A stretch of DNA of 64,000 nucleotides from Alcaligenes ammonioxydans (GTDB taxonomy: Bacteria > Pseudomonadota > Gammaproteobacteria > Burkholderiales > Burkholderiaceae_B), in contig NZ_CP049362.1 of assembly GCF_019343455.1 (NCBI RefSeq), positions 1,550,001 to 1,614,000 on the forward strand, written 5' to 3'. The notes under the pieces are model-generated. The model saw nothing but the letters and a program-made list of their open reading frames with translations. It had not been told where the DNA came from and did no database searches. This document shows, piece by piece, positions 18,640 through 28,156 of this stretch. The position numbers were made by a program, and so were the translations under genes. The stretch's first letter is position 1, and each line of letters begins with the position of its first letter.

Positions 18640-19842
18640 TTATTTCAGGACTTGAGCGATGGCCTTGGCCACGACGTCAATGTTCTGGCTGTTCAGTGCG
18701 GCAACGCAGATGCGGCCGCTGCTGACCGCGTAAATCCCATGCTCCTGGCGCAGACGCTCTACTTGCTCGGCGGTCAGGCCCGAGTAGGAGAACATGCCGC
18801 GCTGTTGCAGAACGAAGTCGAAGTTTTGTGCGACGCCGTGCTCTTTCAGCTTGGCAACCAGCTGGGCGCGCATGTCGCGGATGCGCTCACGCATGCCGGC
18901 CAGTTCAGTGGCCCAGGTCTGGAACAATTCGGGAGAGTTCAGTACCGTGGCCACTACTTTGCCACCGTGGGTAGGGGGGTTGGAGTAGTTGGTGCGAATC
19001 ACGCGCTTGACCTGACTGAGCACGCGCGACGTCTCATCCTTGCTGGATGTGACCAGGGTCAGGGCACCCACACGCTCACCGTACAGCGAAAAGGATTTGG
19101 AGAACGAGGAGCTGATGAACATGGACAGCCCCAGCTTGGCAAACAGGCGCACGACGCTGGCGTCTTCGTCCAGGCCGTCACCGAAGCCCTGGTAGGCAAT
19201 GTCCAGGAATGGAACCAGTTGACGCTCTTTAATCAGTTCGGCGATCTGTGCCCATTGTTCCATGCTGGGGTCCACGCCCGTGGGATTGTGGCAGCAGGCG
19301 TGCAGCACCACGATGGACTGGGCGGGCATGGTGCGCAAGGACGCGATCATGCCTTCAAAGTTCAGGCCATGGGTGGCGGCATCGTAATAGGTGTAGGTGT
19401 CGACCGTGAAGCCCGCACGCTCGAACAGGGCGCGGTGATTTTCCCAGCTTGGATCGCTGATGTAGACCTTGGACTGGGGCAGCAGCTGCTGCAGGAAATC
19501 GGCACCGATTTTCAGTGCGCCGGTCCCGCCCAGAGATTGGACAGTCAGGGCGCGTCCTTCGGCAATGACGGGGGAGTCAGCGCCCAGCAACAGGGTTTGA
19601 GCGCCCAGATTGTAGGTGTTGATCCCTTCGATGGGCAGGTAGCTGCGGGCAGCAGCAGTGCTCATCATGGCTTGTTCAGCCTTCTGAACCGCCTGCAAAA
19701 TCGGGATTCGCCCTTGATCGTCGTAGTAAACACCGACTCCAAGATTTACTTTGCCGCTGCGTTCGTCGGCATTGTATTGTTCGTTCAAACCCAAAATGGG
19801 GTCGCGTGGAGCCAGTTCGACGGTTTCGAAGAGCGATGTCAT
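18640..19842 (-). CDS. Aromatic-amino-acid / aspartate aminotransferase (class I, PLP)
   Basis: The 400-residue product is the size of AspC/TyrB enzymes and matches them throughout. It has NLGVGVYYDDQGRIP at the start, the SLGGTGAL turn, HACCHNPTGVDP, the cofactor-binding Lys in SSSFSKSFSLYGERVG, and the substrate-carboxylate Arg region (SSGRICVAALN) at the C-terminus. It exchanges amino groups between aspartate or aromatic amino acids and 2-oxoglutarate in the cytoplasm. TyrB and AspC activities cannot be separated from the sequence. It is divergent from uvrB. Confidence 0.93.
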   Translation of the reverse strand: MTSLFETVELAPRDPILGLNEQYNADERSGKVNLGVGVYYDDQGRIPILQAVQKAEQAMMSTAAARSYLPIEGINTYNLGAQTLLLGADSPVIAEGRALTVQSLGGTGALKIGADFLQQLLPQSKVYISDPSWENHRALFERAGFTVDTYTYYDAATHGLNFEGMIASLRTMPAQSIVVLHACCHNPTGVDPSMEQWAQIAELIKERQLVPFLDIAYQGFGDGLDEDASVVRLFAKLGLSMFISSSFSKSFSLYGERVGALTLVTSSKDETSRVLSQVKRVIRTNYSNPPTHGGKVVATVLNSPELFQTWATELAGMRERIRDMRAQLVAKLKEHGVAQNFDFVLQQRGMFSYSGLTAEQVERLRQEHGIYAVSSGRICVAALNSQNIDVVAKAIAQVLK

Positions 19843-19926
19843 GATGATATGGGGGCGTTAGTGCGGAAAGGTAGAAAAACAAAGCATTAATGTGATAATA
19901 CGGGCTTACCCTAAAGTGTGTCTAGC

Positions 19927-21948
19927 ATGAAATTTGAGCCTGCCTTTCAAGAATTTCCGGGGAGTTCCTTCAAACTTTTCCAACCTTATTTGCCTGCTGG
20001 CGACCAGCCGGCGGCCATCGAGCAGTTGGTCGAAGGGATTAATGATGGCTTGATGTACCAGACCCTGCTGGGGGTGACGGGCTCGGGCAAAACCTACACC
20101 ATGGCCAACATCATCGCGCGTACGGGACGTCCGGCCATTGTGCTGGCACCCAATAAAACCCTGGCAGCGCAGTTGTATGCCGAGATGCGCGAGTTCTTTC
20201 CGCGCAATGCCGTCGAGTATTTTGTTTCTTACTACGACTACTATCAGCCCGAGGCCTATGTGCCCTCGCGAGATCTGTTCATTGAAAAGGACTCGTCCAT
20301 CAATGAGCACATCGAGCAGATGCGTTTGTCAGCCACGAAAAGCCTGCTGGAGCGACCCGACACCATTATTGTGGGCACCGTGTCCTGCATTTACGGCATA
20401 GGTAATCCGGGTGACTACCACGCTATGGTGCTGACCTTGCGCAAAGGCGACCGTATTGCCCGGCAGGAACTGCTGGCGCGTCTCGTGGCCATGCAATATG
20501 AGCGTAACGACCTGGATTTTCAGCGTGGGGTGTTTCGGGCCCGCGGTGAGGTGGTTGATATTTTTCCGGCGGAAAACGCGGAGCTGGCTTTGCGGGTCAG
20601 TCTGTTTGATGACGAACTGGAAGAGCTGGAGCTGTTTGACCCGCTGACCGGCAAAGTGGTGCAAAAGCTCAACCGCTTTACGGTGTTCCCCAGTTCTCAC
20701 TACGTGACGCCGCGTGAAACGGTGTTGCGGGCGATTGAAACCATCAAGATGGAGCTGCGTGAACGGTTGGAGTTTCTGACCCGTGAAGGGCATCTGGTCG
20801 AGGCGCAACGCCTGGAGCAGCGTACCCGTTTTGATCTGGAAATGCTGCAGGAACTGGGGTTCTGCAAGGGAATCGAAAACTATTCGCGGCATTTGTCGGG
20901 TGCGGCGCCGGGCGATCCGCCACCGACACTGATTGATTACCTGCCGCGCAATTCCCTGATGTTCATCGATGAAAGCCATGTCACGATCGGGCAATTAGGG
21001 GCCATGTATCGAGGTGACCGTTCTCGTAAGGAAACCCTGGTGCAGTTCGGCTTTCGTCTGCCCTCTGCGATGGATAACCGGCCGTTGAAGCTGGAAGAGT
21101 TCGAGCGTCGCATGCCGCAGACCGTGTTTGTGTCAGCCACGCCGGCCGCGTACGAGCAGGAACACGCGGACAATGTGGTCGAACAGGTGGTGCGGCCTAC
21201 TGGCCTGGTGGACCCGGAGATTGAGGTGCGTCCGGCTACCACCCAGGTCGATGATCTGCTCGGTGAAATCAAGCTGCGTACTGCCCAGCAGGACCGGGTG
21301 TTGGTGACCACACTGACCAAGCGTATGTCGGAGGACTTGACCGAGTATTTGTCCGAAAACGGAATACGCGTGCGCTATCTGCACTCCGATATTGATACGG
21401 TTGAGCGCGCCGAGATCATTCGAGATTTGCGGTTGGGCGTGTTCGATGTTTTGGTGGGGATTAACTTGCTGCGCGAGGGTCTGGATTTGCCCGAGGTGTC
21501 TTTGGTGGCGATTCTGGATGCGGACAAGGAAGGCTTCCTGCGTTCGGAGCGCAGCCTGATTCAAACCATCGGTCGGGCGGCGCGCAACCTTAACGGCAAA
21601 GCCATTTTGTATGCCGACAGGATGACCGATTCCATGCATCGGGCCATTGAGGAAACCGAGCGGCGTCGCGCCAAACAAATTGCTTTTAATGAGGAGAACG
21701 GCATTACGCCACGTGGTGTCAACAAGGCTGTGCGCGAGCTGATTGATGGCGTGGTGGCGTCTGATCCGACTGCCGGTTTGCGCGAGGACATTCCCGAGGA
21801 GCTGATCCGCGATGAAAAGGCGGCTGCCCGCGAGATCAAGCGTTTAGAAAAAGAGATGATGGATCACGCGCGCAACCTGGAGTTTGAGCAGGCTGCGGCT
21901 GCCCGCGACAAGTTGCAACGACTCAAGGCCAAGCTGCTCATGGGGTGA
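19927..21948 (+). CDS. uvrB: UvrB, excinuclease ABC subunit B
   Basis: The 673-residue protein (from ATG 19927; a GTG nine bases earlier is possible) is standard UvrB length. It has Walker [14 protein letters not shown], the beta-hairpin region [20 protein letters not shown], helicase motifs to QTIGRAARN, and a C-terminal UVR motif (about 633-668, rich in [13 protein letters not shown]) that binds UvrC. It loads from UvrA onto damaged DNA in nucleotide-excision repair. No CTG-N10-CAG LexA box was found in the short gap before it, although lexA lies 2 kb away. Confidence 0.98.
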   Translation: MKFEPAFQEFPGSSFKLFQPYLPAGDQPAAIEQLVEGINDGLMYQTLLGVTGSGKTYTMANIIARTGRPAIVLAPNKTLAAQLYAEMREFFPRNAVEYFVSYYDYYQPEAYVPSRDLFIEKDSSINEHIEQMRLSATKSLLERPDTIIVGTVSCIYGIGNPGDYHAMVLTLRKGDRIARQELLARLVAMQYERNDLDFQRGVFRARGEVVDIFPAENAELALRVSLFDDELEELELFDPLTGKVVQKLNRFTVFPSSHYVTPRETVLRAIETIKMELRERLEFLTREGHLVEAQRLEQRTRFDLEMLQELGFCKGIENYSRHLSGAAPGDPPPTLIDYLPRNSLMFIDESHVTIGQLGAMYRGDRSRKETLVQFGFRLPSAMDNRPLKLEEFERRMPQTVFVSATPAAYEQEHADNVVEQVVRPTGLVDPEIEVRPATTQVDDLLGEIKLRTAQQDRVLVTTLTKRMSEDLTEYLSENGIRVRYLHSDIDTVERAEIIRDLRLGVFDVLVGINLLREGLDLPEVSLVAILDADKEGFLRSERSLIQTIGRAARNLNGKAILYADRMTDSMHRAIEETERRRAKQIAFNEENGITPRGVNKAVRELIDGVVASDPTAGLREDIPEELIRDEKAAAREIKRLEKEMMDHARNLEFEQAAAARDKLQRLKAKLLMG

Positions 21949-21981
21949 TGTGCCGCAAGGCCTGATCGGACAGGGGAAATC

Positions 21982-22014
21982 AAGGCGCTTCTTTGCAAGA
22001 AGGAGCGCTTCTTT
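21982..22014 (+). terminator. Imperfect hairpin terminator after uvrB
   Basis: GCGCTTCTT (21985-21993) pairs with AAGAA..GCGC (21997-22008, three-base bulge) and is followed by a T-rich run. Confidence 0.55.
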
Positions 22015-22318
22015 TATTGTTTTGTTGTGTATTTGCAACTTTTTCTGGACGGATAGTCAGAAAAAACAGGGTTCGGCTATCCGCTTTCATCGCACAGGTG
22101 TATTGCTTGATTTACCTCAGCCCATCAAGGGCCTTGATCCGCTAAGCAAACAGTGCCGCGCCTTTGGTTTATTCCATACGTCCATCCTTGGCGTATGGCG
22201 CTGATTTGCAGCCTCCAAACGATACGGTTTTGCGGTTTTCAAAGCGGTTGACGGGGGCTGTTTCAGGCTCTGTTCTGTCTTGCCTTATTTGGGGTTTTCC
22301 CGCAGACTTTGACGCATT
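22015..22318 (+). other. Intergenic region between uvrB terminator and the phosphatase gene
   Basis: There is no convincing reading frame on either strand, repeat or RNA family here. It presumably holds the promoter for the phosphatase gene. Confidence 0.4.
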
Positions 22319-22807
22319 ATGAGTAAGGTTCTGTTTGTCTGTACAGGGAATATTTGCCGCTCTCCCAGCGCCGAAGGCGTCTTGCGCCAACTGGTCGACC
22401 AAGCCAGCTTGTCGGAAGATATTTTGGTGGATTCAGCCGCTACACATGGCTTTCATGTGGGCGAGCATCCTGACACACGCGCACAAATAGCCGCTCGTAA
22501 ACGCGGTTATGACATCTCTGCCTATCAGGCCCGACAGGTCCAACGCGAGGACTTTCGCAACTTCGACCTTATCTTGAGCATGGACTGGGAAAACCACGCT
22601 GCTTTGCAGCAAATGTGTCCGCCCATTTATCGTCACAAGCTCATGCTGTTGATGCGTTTTGCCACCGACTACGAGGCGGCGACCGTGCCCGATCCTTATT
22701 ATGGTGGCCAGGAAGGCTTCAATAAGGTCATGGACTATATCGAGGATGCCTGTCAGGGCGTATTCGAACTGGTTCGCAAGCGCGTCCCCCATTACCGTGC
22801 CGCCTGA
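22319..22807 (+). CDS. Low-molecular-weight protein tyrosine phosphatase
   Basis: The 162-residue enzyme has the P-loop C-x5-R-S at its very start (Cys8 to Arg14 in VCTGNICRSPSAEG) and the general-acid Asp in VPDPYYGG, the two defining parts of the family. The Cys attacks phosphotyrosine, and Asp protonates the leaving group. No tyrosine kinase or capsule genes are adjacent. Its neighbour is the isc operon, in the same direction, but iscR has its own promoter region, so a functional link is not implied. Confidence 0.95.
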   Translation: MSKVLFVCTGNICRSPSAEGVLRQLVDQASLSEDILVDSAATHGFHVGEHPDTRAQIAARKRGYDISAYQARQVQREDFRNFDLILSMDWENHAALQQMCPPIYRHKLMLLMRFATDYEAATVPDPYYGGQEGFNKVMDYIEDACQGVFELVRKRVPHYRAA

Positions 22808-22878
22808 GCGCCGCGATAACACTGCAGTATAAGTGTAAAAACACGCGCTCAAGCACGGTAGTTTCCCCTGTATTTGCT

Positions 22879-22902
22879 ATACTGGACCAAATTGGTCGGA
22901 TT
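22879..22902 (+). promoter_or_regulatory. Probable IscR type-1 operator over the isc promoter
   Basis: The 24-base stretch contains the dyad GACC-AAATT-GGTC (22885-22897) in the layout ATA..GAC-N7-GTCGG known for [2Fe-2S]-IscR sites. It overlaps a -10-like TATACT (22878-22883). The iscR start is 47 bases downstream. This fits classic autorepression of isc by Fe-S-loaded IscR. Confidence 0.68.
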
Positions 22903-22948
22903 TGCCTTTGGCATTCCGGCCGCTTTCGCCTTTGGCAAGGAAACTATC

Positions 22949-23425
22949 ATGCGTTTGACGACAAAAGGGCGTTTCGCCGTAACCGCGATGATCGATCTTG
23001 CGCTGCGCCAGCAAAGTGGACCGGTGACGCTCGCAGGCATCAGCCAGCGACAGGGAATTTCGCTCTCCTATCTTGAACAGCTCTTTGGCAAACTGCGACG
23101 CCATGAGCTGGTCGATAGCGTTCGAGGTCCAGGTGGTGGCTATACGCTTGCGCGTCTGGCCCGTCACATTACCGTTGCTGACATTGTGTTTGCGGTCGAT
23201 GAGCCCGTTGATGCCACCCAGTGCGGTGGCAAGGGTAATTGCAAGCAAGGCACAAACGGACAGAAAGGCGAGTGCATGACTCACGAGCTTTGGGCGACGC
23301 TTAGTCGTAAAATGGTCGATTACCTGGATTCTGTCTCTTTGCAGGACTTGGTTGATCAGCAGCGTTTGCGTCAACTCAAGATGGCCGCCCAGGAAGCCGG
23401 CCAGCCAGAAGAATGTACCTTGTAG
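22949..23425 (+). CDS. iscR: IscR, Rrf2-family Fe-S-sensing regulator
   Basis: The 158-residue product starts at ATG 22949 (AAGG eight bases before). It has an N-terminal winged helix (MRLTTKGRFAVTAMIDLAL, then RGPGGGYTLAR as wing) and a cluster-binding region with Cys92, Cys98 and Cys109 plus His112. The last Cys and the His lie five residues further on than in E. coli IscR because of a small insertion (QGTNGQKGEC). It senses [2Fe-2S] supply and controls this operon, consistent with the operator at 22879. iscS starts 33 bases downstream. Confidence 0.96.
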   Translation: MRLTTKGRFAVTAMIDLALRQQSGPVTLAGISQRQGISLSYLEQLFGKLRRHELVDSVRGPGGGYTLARLARHITVADIVFAVDEPVDATQCGGKGNCKQGTNGQKGECMTHELWATLSRKMVDYLDSVSLQDLVDQQRLRQLKMAAQEAGQPEECTL

Positions 23426-23458
23426 TGGACGCTCGCCGCTACTGATCCGGAGTTTTGT

Positions 23459-24652
23459 ATGAGTCGCGCTCAGCGTATCTATATGGATTATGCCGCCACC
23501 ACACCGGTAGACCCGCGTGTGGCCGACAGCATGATCCCCTGGTTGACGGAACGATTTGGCAACCCTGCCTCCAGCAGCCATCCTTACGGGTGGGATGCCG
23601 AAGAGGCGGTGGACCAAGCGCGCCGCCAGGTGGCCTCGCTGATCGGAGCGGAGCCGCGCGAGATCGTGTGGACCTCGGGGGCGACCGAGGCCATCAATTT
23701 GGCGTTAAAAGGGGCCGCCCAGTTTTATCAGGCCAAAGGCCGCCATATCATTACCGTCCGTACGGAGCACAAGGCCGTGCTCGATACCTGCCTGGCCTTG
23801 CAGGATGAAGGGTTTGAAATCACCTTTCTGGATGTACTGCCCAATGGACTCATTGACCCGCAGGTGTTTGCACAAGCCATTCGCCCAGACACGATTCTGG
23901 CCTCGGTCATGCTGGTCAATAACGAGATTGGCGTGATTCAGGATGTCCAGGCTTTGGGAGCTGTCTGCCGTGAGCACAAGGTGCTGTTCCATGTGGACGC
24001 AGCCCAGGCGACCGGTAAGGTGGCGATCAATGTGCAGGAGTGGCCGGTGGATCTGATGTCCATGTCGGCACACAAGACCTACGGCCCCAAAGGGATTGGC
24101 GCCCTGTACGTTCGTCGTAAGCCGGCGGTGCGTCTGAAAGCGCAGATCCATGGCGGGGGCCATGAGCGCGGTTTTCGTTCCGGTACTCTGGCAACGCATC
24201 AGATTGTCGGCATGGGGCGAGCTTTTGAGCTGGCTGCCCAGGAGATGGATCAGGACAATCAGCGCATTACGGCGCTGCGTGATCGTTTATGGGCGGGGCT
24301 GCAAAGTATCCCGGATCTTTACCTGAATGGAAGCTTGGAGCAGCGCGTTCCGCATAACCTGAATATCAGCGTGGACCATATTGAGGGTGAGGCCTTGATG
24401 ATGGCCTTGACGGAGCTGGCTGTGTCCAGCGGTTCGGCCTGTACGTCGGCTAGCCTGGAGCCCTCCTATGTGTTGACCGCCCTGGGTCGTAGCGATCAGT
24501 TGGCGCACAGCTCCTTGCGTTTAAGTCTTGGCCGGTTCACCACCGAACAGGAGGTGGATGACACGATCGCCGCCATCGCCCGTGTGGTCGAACAGTTGCG
24601 GGCCATCTCGCCCTTGTGGGATGAGTCTGCGTCGGAGCCGTGCGCACAATGA
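23459..24652 (+). CDS. iscS: IscS, cysteine desulfurase
   Basis: The 397-residue PLP enzyme has Lys206 ([12 protein letters not shown]) for the cofactor and the persulfide Cys328 in the mobile loop [14 protein letters not shown], both at the E. coli IscS positions. It takes sulfur from cysteine and passes it to scaffold proteins and tRNA-thiolation enzymes. GGAG at 23449-23452 supports the start. Its stop overlaps the start of the IscU-like gene (ATGA), so the two are translationally coupled. The C-terminus is slightly shorter and less conserved than usual, relevant because IscU docks there in standard systems. Confidence 0.95.
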   Translation: MSRAQRIYMDYAATTPVDPRVADSMIPWLTERFGNPASSSHPYGWDAEEAVDQARRQVASLIGAEPREIVWTSGATEAINLALKGAAQFYQAKGRHIITVRTEHKAVLDTCLALQDEGFEITFLDVLPNGLIDPQVFAQAIRPDTILASVMLVNNEIGVIQDVQALGAVCREHKVLFHVDAAQATGKVAINVQEWPVDLMSMSAHKTYGPKGIGALYVRRKPAVRLKAQIHGGGHERGFRSGTLATHQIVGMGRAFELAAQEMDQDNQRITALRDRLWAGLQSIPDLYLNGSLEQRVPHNLNISVDHIEGEALMMALTELAVSSGSACTSASLEPSYVLTALGRSDQLAHSSLRLSLGRFTTEQEVDDTIAAIARVVEQLRAISPLWDESASEPCAQ

Positions 24653-25032
24653 GATATAGTGACGCCGTCATGGAGCATTTTCTGCACCCGCGTCATGTGG
24701 GTGTCATGAACAGCAGTGATGCTGATGTCGGGACAGGGGAGGCGGGTAGCCATAAGACCGGGGCTGTCATCCGTATTCAGCTCAAGGTATCCGACCAGGG
24801 CCAGATTCAGGAGAGCTGTTTCAAGGCATATGGTTGTGGTTGCACCATTGCCGCTGCGTCGTTTGCCGCCCAGTGGTTGCAGAATCGCAGTCTGGAGCAG
24901 GCAGCCTGCTTTTCGTCCGCGGACGTGCAGCAGGCGTTGGAATTGCCCCCGGTCAAAGTGCATTGTGCTTTGTTGGCCCAGGAGGCGGTTCAGGCCGCCG
25001 TTGCCTCGGTGCAGAACAAAGGCGTGTTTTAG
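24649..25032 (+). CDS. IscU-like scaffold protein lacking the first Cys and the Asp ligand
   Basis: The 127-residue product aligns with IscU along its whole length. It starts [16 protein letters not shown], keeps VGTG, has the second-Cys block [14 protein letters not shown] with Cys63, and the [15 protein letters not shown] block with His105 and Cys106. At the first-Cys block, where IscU reads GAPACGD with Cys37 and Asp39, this protein reads GSHKTGA, so residue 37 is Thr and residue 39 is Ala. Extra cysteines are at 57, 65 and 87. It also lacks about nine residues of the loop preceding VGTG. By position it is the operon's scaffold gene, but without Cys37 and Asp39 ordinary [2Fe-2S] assembly and release should be impaired. 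It may be specialised, or act with an intact scaffold elsewhere. Confidence 0.85.
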   Translation: MRYSDAVMEHFLHPRHVGVMNSSDADVGTGEAGSHKTGAVIRIQLKVSDQGQIQESCFKAYGCGCTIAAASFAAQWLQNRSLEQAACFSSADVQQALELPPVKVHCALLAQEAVQAAVASVQNKGVF

Positions 25033-25085
25033 TTGTCCAAGCCTGAAGGCTGATTGTGCTTCAGGTGTATAGAAAGGAACAGATT

Positions 25086-25409
25086 ATGTCTATTTCTCTT
25101 ACTCAGCCCGCCGCAGAACATATCCAGCGTCATTTAAAAAAGCGTGGTGGCGGCTTGGGGCTACGTTTGGGTGTGCGCCTGACCGGTTGTTCGGGTCTGG
25201 CGTACAAACTGGATTTTGTTGATGAGCCGGTAGAAGGCGACCAACTGTTTGAAGAGCACGGCGTTAAACTGTTTGTTGATCCCAAAAGCCTGCCTTTCAT
25301 CGATGGCACGCGTCTGGACTATGGCCGCGATGGCCTCAATGAAGGTTTCAAGTTCATCAATCCAAACGAGAAAGCCTCCTGCGGGTGTGGCGAATCGTTT
25401 ACCGTGTAG
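25086..25409 (+). CDS. iscA: IscA, A-type Fe-S carrier
   Basis: The 107-residue product is the size of IscA. The three conserved cysteines are at 35 ([12 protein letters not shown]), 99 and 101 (ASCGCGESF). These bind iron or a [2Fe-2S]/[4Fe-4S] cluster for transfer to apo-enzymes. AAGGA upstream supports ATG 25086. The next gene starts six bases after its stop, so the two share an mRNA. Confidence 0.95.
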   Translation: MSISLTQPAAEHIQRHLKKRGGGLGLRLGVRLTGCSGLAYKLDFVDEPVEGDQLFEEHGVKLFVDPKSLPFIDGTRLDYGRDGLNEGFKFINPNEKASCGCGESFTV

Positions 25410-25415
25410 GAACTC

Positions 25416-26294
25416 ATGTCATTACGTTTTGGTTTGGCGGCCAATCAATTGCACCATGATTCGGCAGATGCGGCTTTGTTTCAGTGGTTGCGGCGTTCGG
25501 CCAGCGGTATTCGCGAATTGGAGATTGAGCTCTATACGGTAGGGCGTACCTGCAACGCGATTGAGCGTTCGGGCCTGCTGGAAGGTTACGGCGGCCTGGT
25601 TCGCTATCCCTACGGTCGTGATGGAGGGTTGATGAAACTGGTTGCCCGGGTGACGCAAAACCCGGACGGCACGCCGCCGTTTGATGGCGCCATTTACTTG
25701 ATCGACCCGGTGGACCCTTCTTCCATTTTTCCGGAAGCCCTGGCGCTCAAGCGTCAGTGCATTACGCATGGCCGACCCTTTATCTCCACCTTGATGGGGG
25801 CCATTGAATGGATCGAAGTAGAGCGTGTCAGCCGCGGTTTGTGGCCAGACTCGAGCTGCAAACGTATTTTCGACTTCCCTAATCAAACCTTGGCCCTGAT
25901 TGCGCATGATGCCCTCAAGGAGAAAATGGTTGATTTTGCCAGCAAGCATTTTGACCTGCTGTCGCGATTTGGGCAGCGTGTGGGGACGGGCACGACCAGT
26001 CGCTTGTTAAACGAGTTGGCCTGGTCCAAAGGCTGGCCCAAGGAAACACCTTGGATTCAGTCTTACTTGAGCGGCCCTTTGGGTGGCGATGCACAAATTG
26101 CGGAGCTGGTCTTGGAAAACCGTTGCCAGCGAGTGATCTTCTTTGAAGATCCGCACGTGGCGCGCCAGCACGAAGCCGACATTCAGTTGCTGGAACGCGC
26201 GGTGCGTGTGGTGGCGGATAAAGCCTCGTGTTTTTCTTCGCCTGAAGTGGCCCATAAATGGGCGCAGGCGGTGATGCGCTTGCCGGTGGATTGA
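25416..26294 (+). CDS. Tandem methylglyoxal-synthase-like protein (degenerate N-half, complete C-half)
   Basis: The 292-residue product reads as two copies of the methylglyoxal synthase (MGS) fold. The C-half (about 155-290) has every catalytic block: LALIAHDALKEKM (His164), TGTTS phosphate loop (191-195), SGPLGGDAQIAELV (Asp225) and FFEDPHVARQHEADIQLL (His252, Asp255). The N-half (about 1-140) keeps the framework (LYTVGRTCNAI, DGAIYLIDPVD) but not the GTTG or SGPxGGD residues. MGS makes methylglyoxal from dihydroxyacetone phosphate. It is the last gene of the isc operon, six bases after iscA and before a strong terminator. Whether it is an active MGS or a sensor is unknown. Confidence 0.8.
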   Translation: MSLRFGLAANQLHHDSADAALFQWLRRSASGIRELEIELYTVGRTCNAIERSGLLEGYGGLVRYPYGRDGGLMKLVARVTQNPDGTPPFDGAIYLIDPVDPSSIFPEALALKRQCITHGRPFISTLMGAIEWIEVERVSRGLWPDSSCKRIFDFPNQTLALIAHDALKEKMVDFASKHFDLLSRFGQRVGTGTTSRLLNELAWSKGWPKETPWIQSYLSGPLGGDAQIAELVLENRCQRVIFFEDPHVARQHEADIQLLERAVRVVADKASCFSSPEVAHKWAQAVMRLPVD

Positions 26295-26340
26295 ATGCGC
26301 TGTCCGTACAGGCACCGCACGATGTATTGATCGTTGAGCA

Positions 26341-26380
26341 GACAACAAAAAGGACGCGTTAAGGCGTCCTTTTTGTTGTC
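26341..26380 (+). terminator. Strong bidirectional-looking terminator ending the isc operon
   Basis: A perfect 17-bp stem (26341-26357 with 26364-26380) has loop GTTAAG and arms ending in AAAAA/TTTTT. Confidence 0.93.
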
Positions 26381-26551
26381 CGGGAGGCATGGAGTGCACC
26401 AGGCAAGGGGGCATCCAACCTGGCTGTTGCGGCTTGACGAGGTGCTTCGGTCGATTCGGTATGCCGAATTACACCAGAGTCAGTGGCTCAACGAGCGAAC
26501 ATGGCTGTCAGGGTTGCGATGTTCAATCGCCCAGCGCTGTTCACCAAGACG

Positions 26552-26601
26552 CTCGCCCGGGCCGCCGCGCCGCGTTTAAGCGGCGCAACGGCCCGGGCGA
26601 G
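26552..26601. repeat. Long GC-rich inverted repeat downstream of lysS
   Basis: Outer arms CTCGCCCGGGCCG (26552-26564) and CGGCCCGGGCGAG (26589-26601) are perfect over 13 bp. Inner arms GCGCCGC (26567-26573) and GCGGCGC (26580-26586) add 7 bp, separated by a CC/AA mismatch. There is no U-run on either strand. It sits 20 bases past the lysS stop and could act as a transcript-end stabiliser. Confidence 0.6.
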
Positions 26602-26621
26602 AGCCGAGTCTGGCGCAGCGA

Positions 26622-28145
26622 TCAGTCTTCGCGACGCAGGTGAGGGAACAGGATCACGTCGCGGATCGCGGGGCTATCGGTCAACAACATGACCAGACGG
26701 TCGATGCCGATACCGCAGCCGCCTGTAGGAGGCATGCCGTACTCCAGTGCGCGGATGTAGTCGGCGTCGTAGAACATGGCTTCTTCGTCGCCAGCATCCT
26801 TGGCTTGAACCTGGGCCTGGAAGCGAGCTGCCTGATCTTCAGGGTCGTTCAGCTCCGAGAAGCCATTGGCGATCTCGCGGCCAGTGATGAACAGCTCAAA
26901 GCGCTCGGTAATGCCCTCCTGGGTATCCGAGGCTCGTGCCAATGGCGATACTTCCACGGGGTAGTCCACGATGAACGTAGGGTGCCAGAGCTTGGATTCC
27001 GCAGTTTCTTCAAACAGAGCCAGTTGCAGGGCGCCCAGACCCGCATCGCGCAATGGCGGCGCATTCACGTCCACTTTCAAGCGCGCCAGCTCGGTGCGCA
27101 GGAACTGAAGGTCCTGCAACTGCTCCTGGGTGTAGGACGGAGCGTACTTCATGATCGCACCGGTGATGGTCAGGCGATCAAAGGGCTGGCTCAGGTCCAG
27201 CTCGCGCTCCTGATATTGCAGGGTTGCCGTGCCACAGGCGCTGATCGCTGCTTCGCGAATCAGATTTTCAGTGAAGTCCATCAGCCATTGGTAATCGGTG
27301 TAGGCCGCGTAAAACTCCATCATCGTGAATTCGGGATTGTGACGGGGGCTGACACCTTCGTTACGGAAGTTGCGGTTGATCTCGAACACGCGTTCAAAAC
27401 CGCCCACGATCAGACGCTTCAGATACAGCTCGGGAGCGATACGCAGGTACATTTCCATGTCCAGCGCGTTGTGATGCGTGATAAAAGGCTTGGCCGAGGC
27501 ACCACCCGGGATCGGGTGCAGCATGGGGGTTTCCACTTCCAGAAAGTCGGCCTGGGCCATGTGCTGGCGCAGACTGCTCATGACCTTACTGCGGGCAAGG
27601 AATGTCTGGCGAGTGTGCTCACCCATGATCAGGTCCACATAACGCTGACGGTATTTCAGTTCCTGATCTGCTAGACCGTGGAATTTGTCGGGCAGGGGGC
27701 GCAGGGACTTGGCCAGCAGGCGAACGCTGGTGGCGTGTACCGACAGTTCGCCTTTATTGGTTTTGAAGACGGTGCCTTCCACAGCCAGGATGTCACCGAT
27801 ATCCCAGCCTTTGAATTCCGCGTAGCGTTCTTCGCCCAGTACGCCTTTGTCCAGATAGATCTGGATGCGGCCCGAGGCATCTTGCAATGTGGCAAAACTG
27901 GCTTTACCCATGACACGTTTGAGCATCATGCGGCCAGCCACTTTCACCATTTTATTGATTGCTGCCAGGGCATCTTTGTCCTGTTCACCGTACTGACTGT
28001 GCAGTTCGGCAGCGTGCGCATCGGGGCGGAAATCGTTGGGGTAAGCGATGCCATTCTCGCGCAGGCGATCCAGTTTGGAGCGGCGCTCGGCGATCAGGCG
28101 GTTCTCGTCTACAACGGGTGCGGAAGTGTCTAGCGGTTCAGTCAT
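26622..28145 (-). CDS. lysS: Lysyl-tRNA synthetase, class II
   Basis: The 507-residue enzyme has an N-terminal OB anticodon-binding domain (about 60-170, [16 protein letters not shown]) and the class II catalytic core. Motif 1 lies around [27 protein letters not shown], motif 2 in [26 protein letters not shown], and motif 3 in [14 protein letters not shown] near the end. It charges tRNA-Lys. It is the last gene of a minus-strand unit prfB-SDR-lysS; the gap from the SDR gene is only 11 bases. prfB-lysS linkage is well known in proteobacteria. Confidence 0.98.
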   Translation of the reverse strand: MTEPLDTSAPVVDENRLIAERRSKLDRLRENGIAYPNDFRPDAHAAELHSQYGEQDKDALAAINKMVKVAGRMMLKRVMGKASFATLQDASGRIQIYLDKGVLGEERYAEFKGWDIGDILAVEGTVFKTNKGELSVHATSVRLLAKSLRPLPDKFHGLADQELKYRQRYVDLIMGEHTRQTFLARSKVMSSLRQHMAQADFLEVETPMLHPIPGGASAKPFITHHNALDMEMYLRIAPELYLKRLIVGGFERVFEINRNFRNEGVSPRHNPEFTMMEFYAAYTDYQWLMDFTENLIREAAISACGTATLQYQERELDLSQPFDRLTITGAIMKYAPSYTQEQLQDLQFLRTELARLKVDVNAPPLRDAGLGALQLALFEETAESKLWHPTFIVDYPVEVSPLARASDTQEGITERFELFITGREIANGFSELNDPEDQAARFQAQVQAKDAGDEEAMFYDADYIRALEYGMPPTGGCGIGIDRLVMLLTDSPAIRDVILFPHLRRED

Positions 28146-28156
28146 TGTGTCAGTAC

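Noticed and set aside
19843..19926. A LexA box for uvrB
   Set aside because: uvrB is SOS-controlled in many bacteria, but no CTG-N10-CAG sequence was found in this gap.
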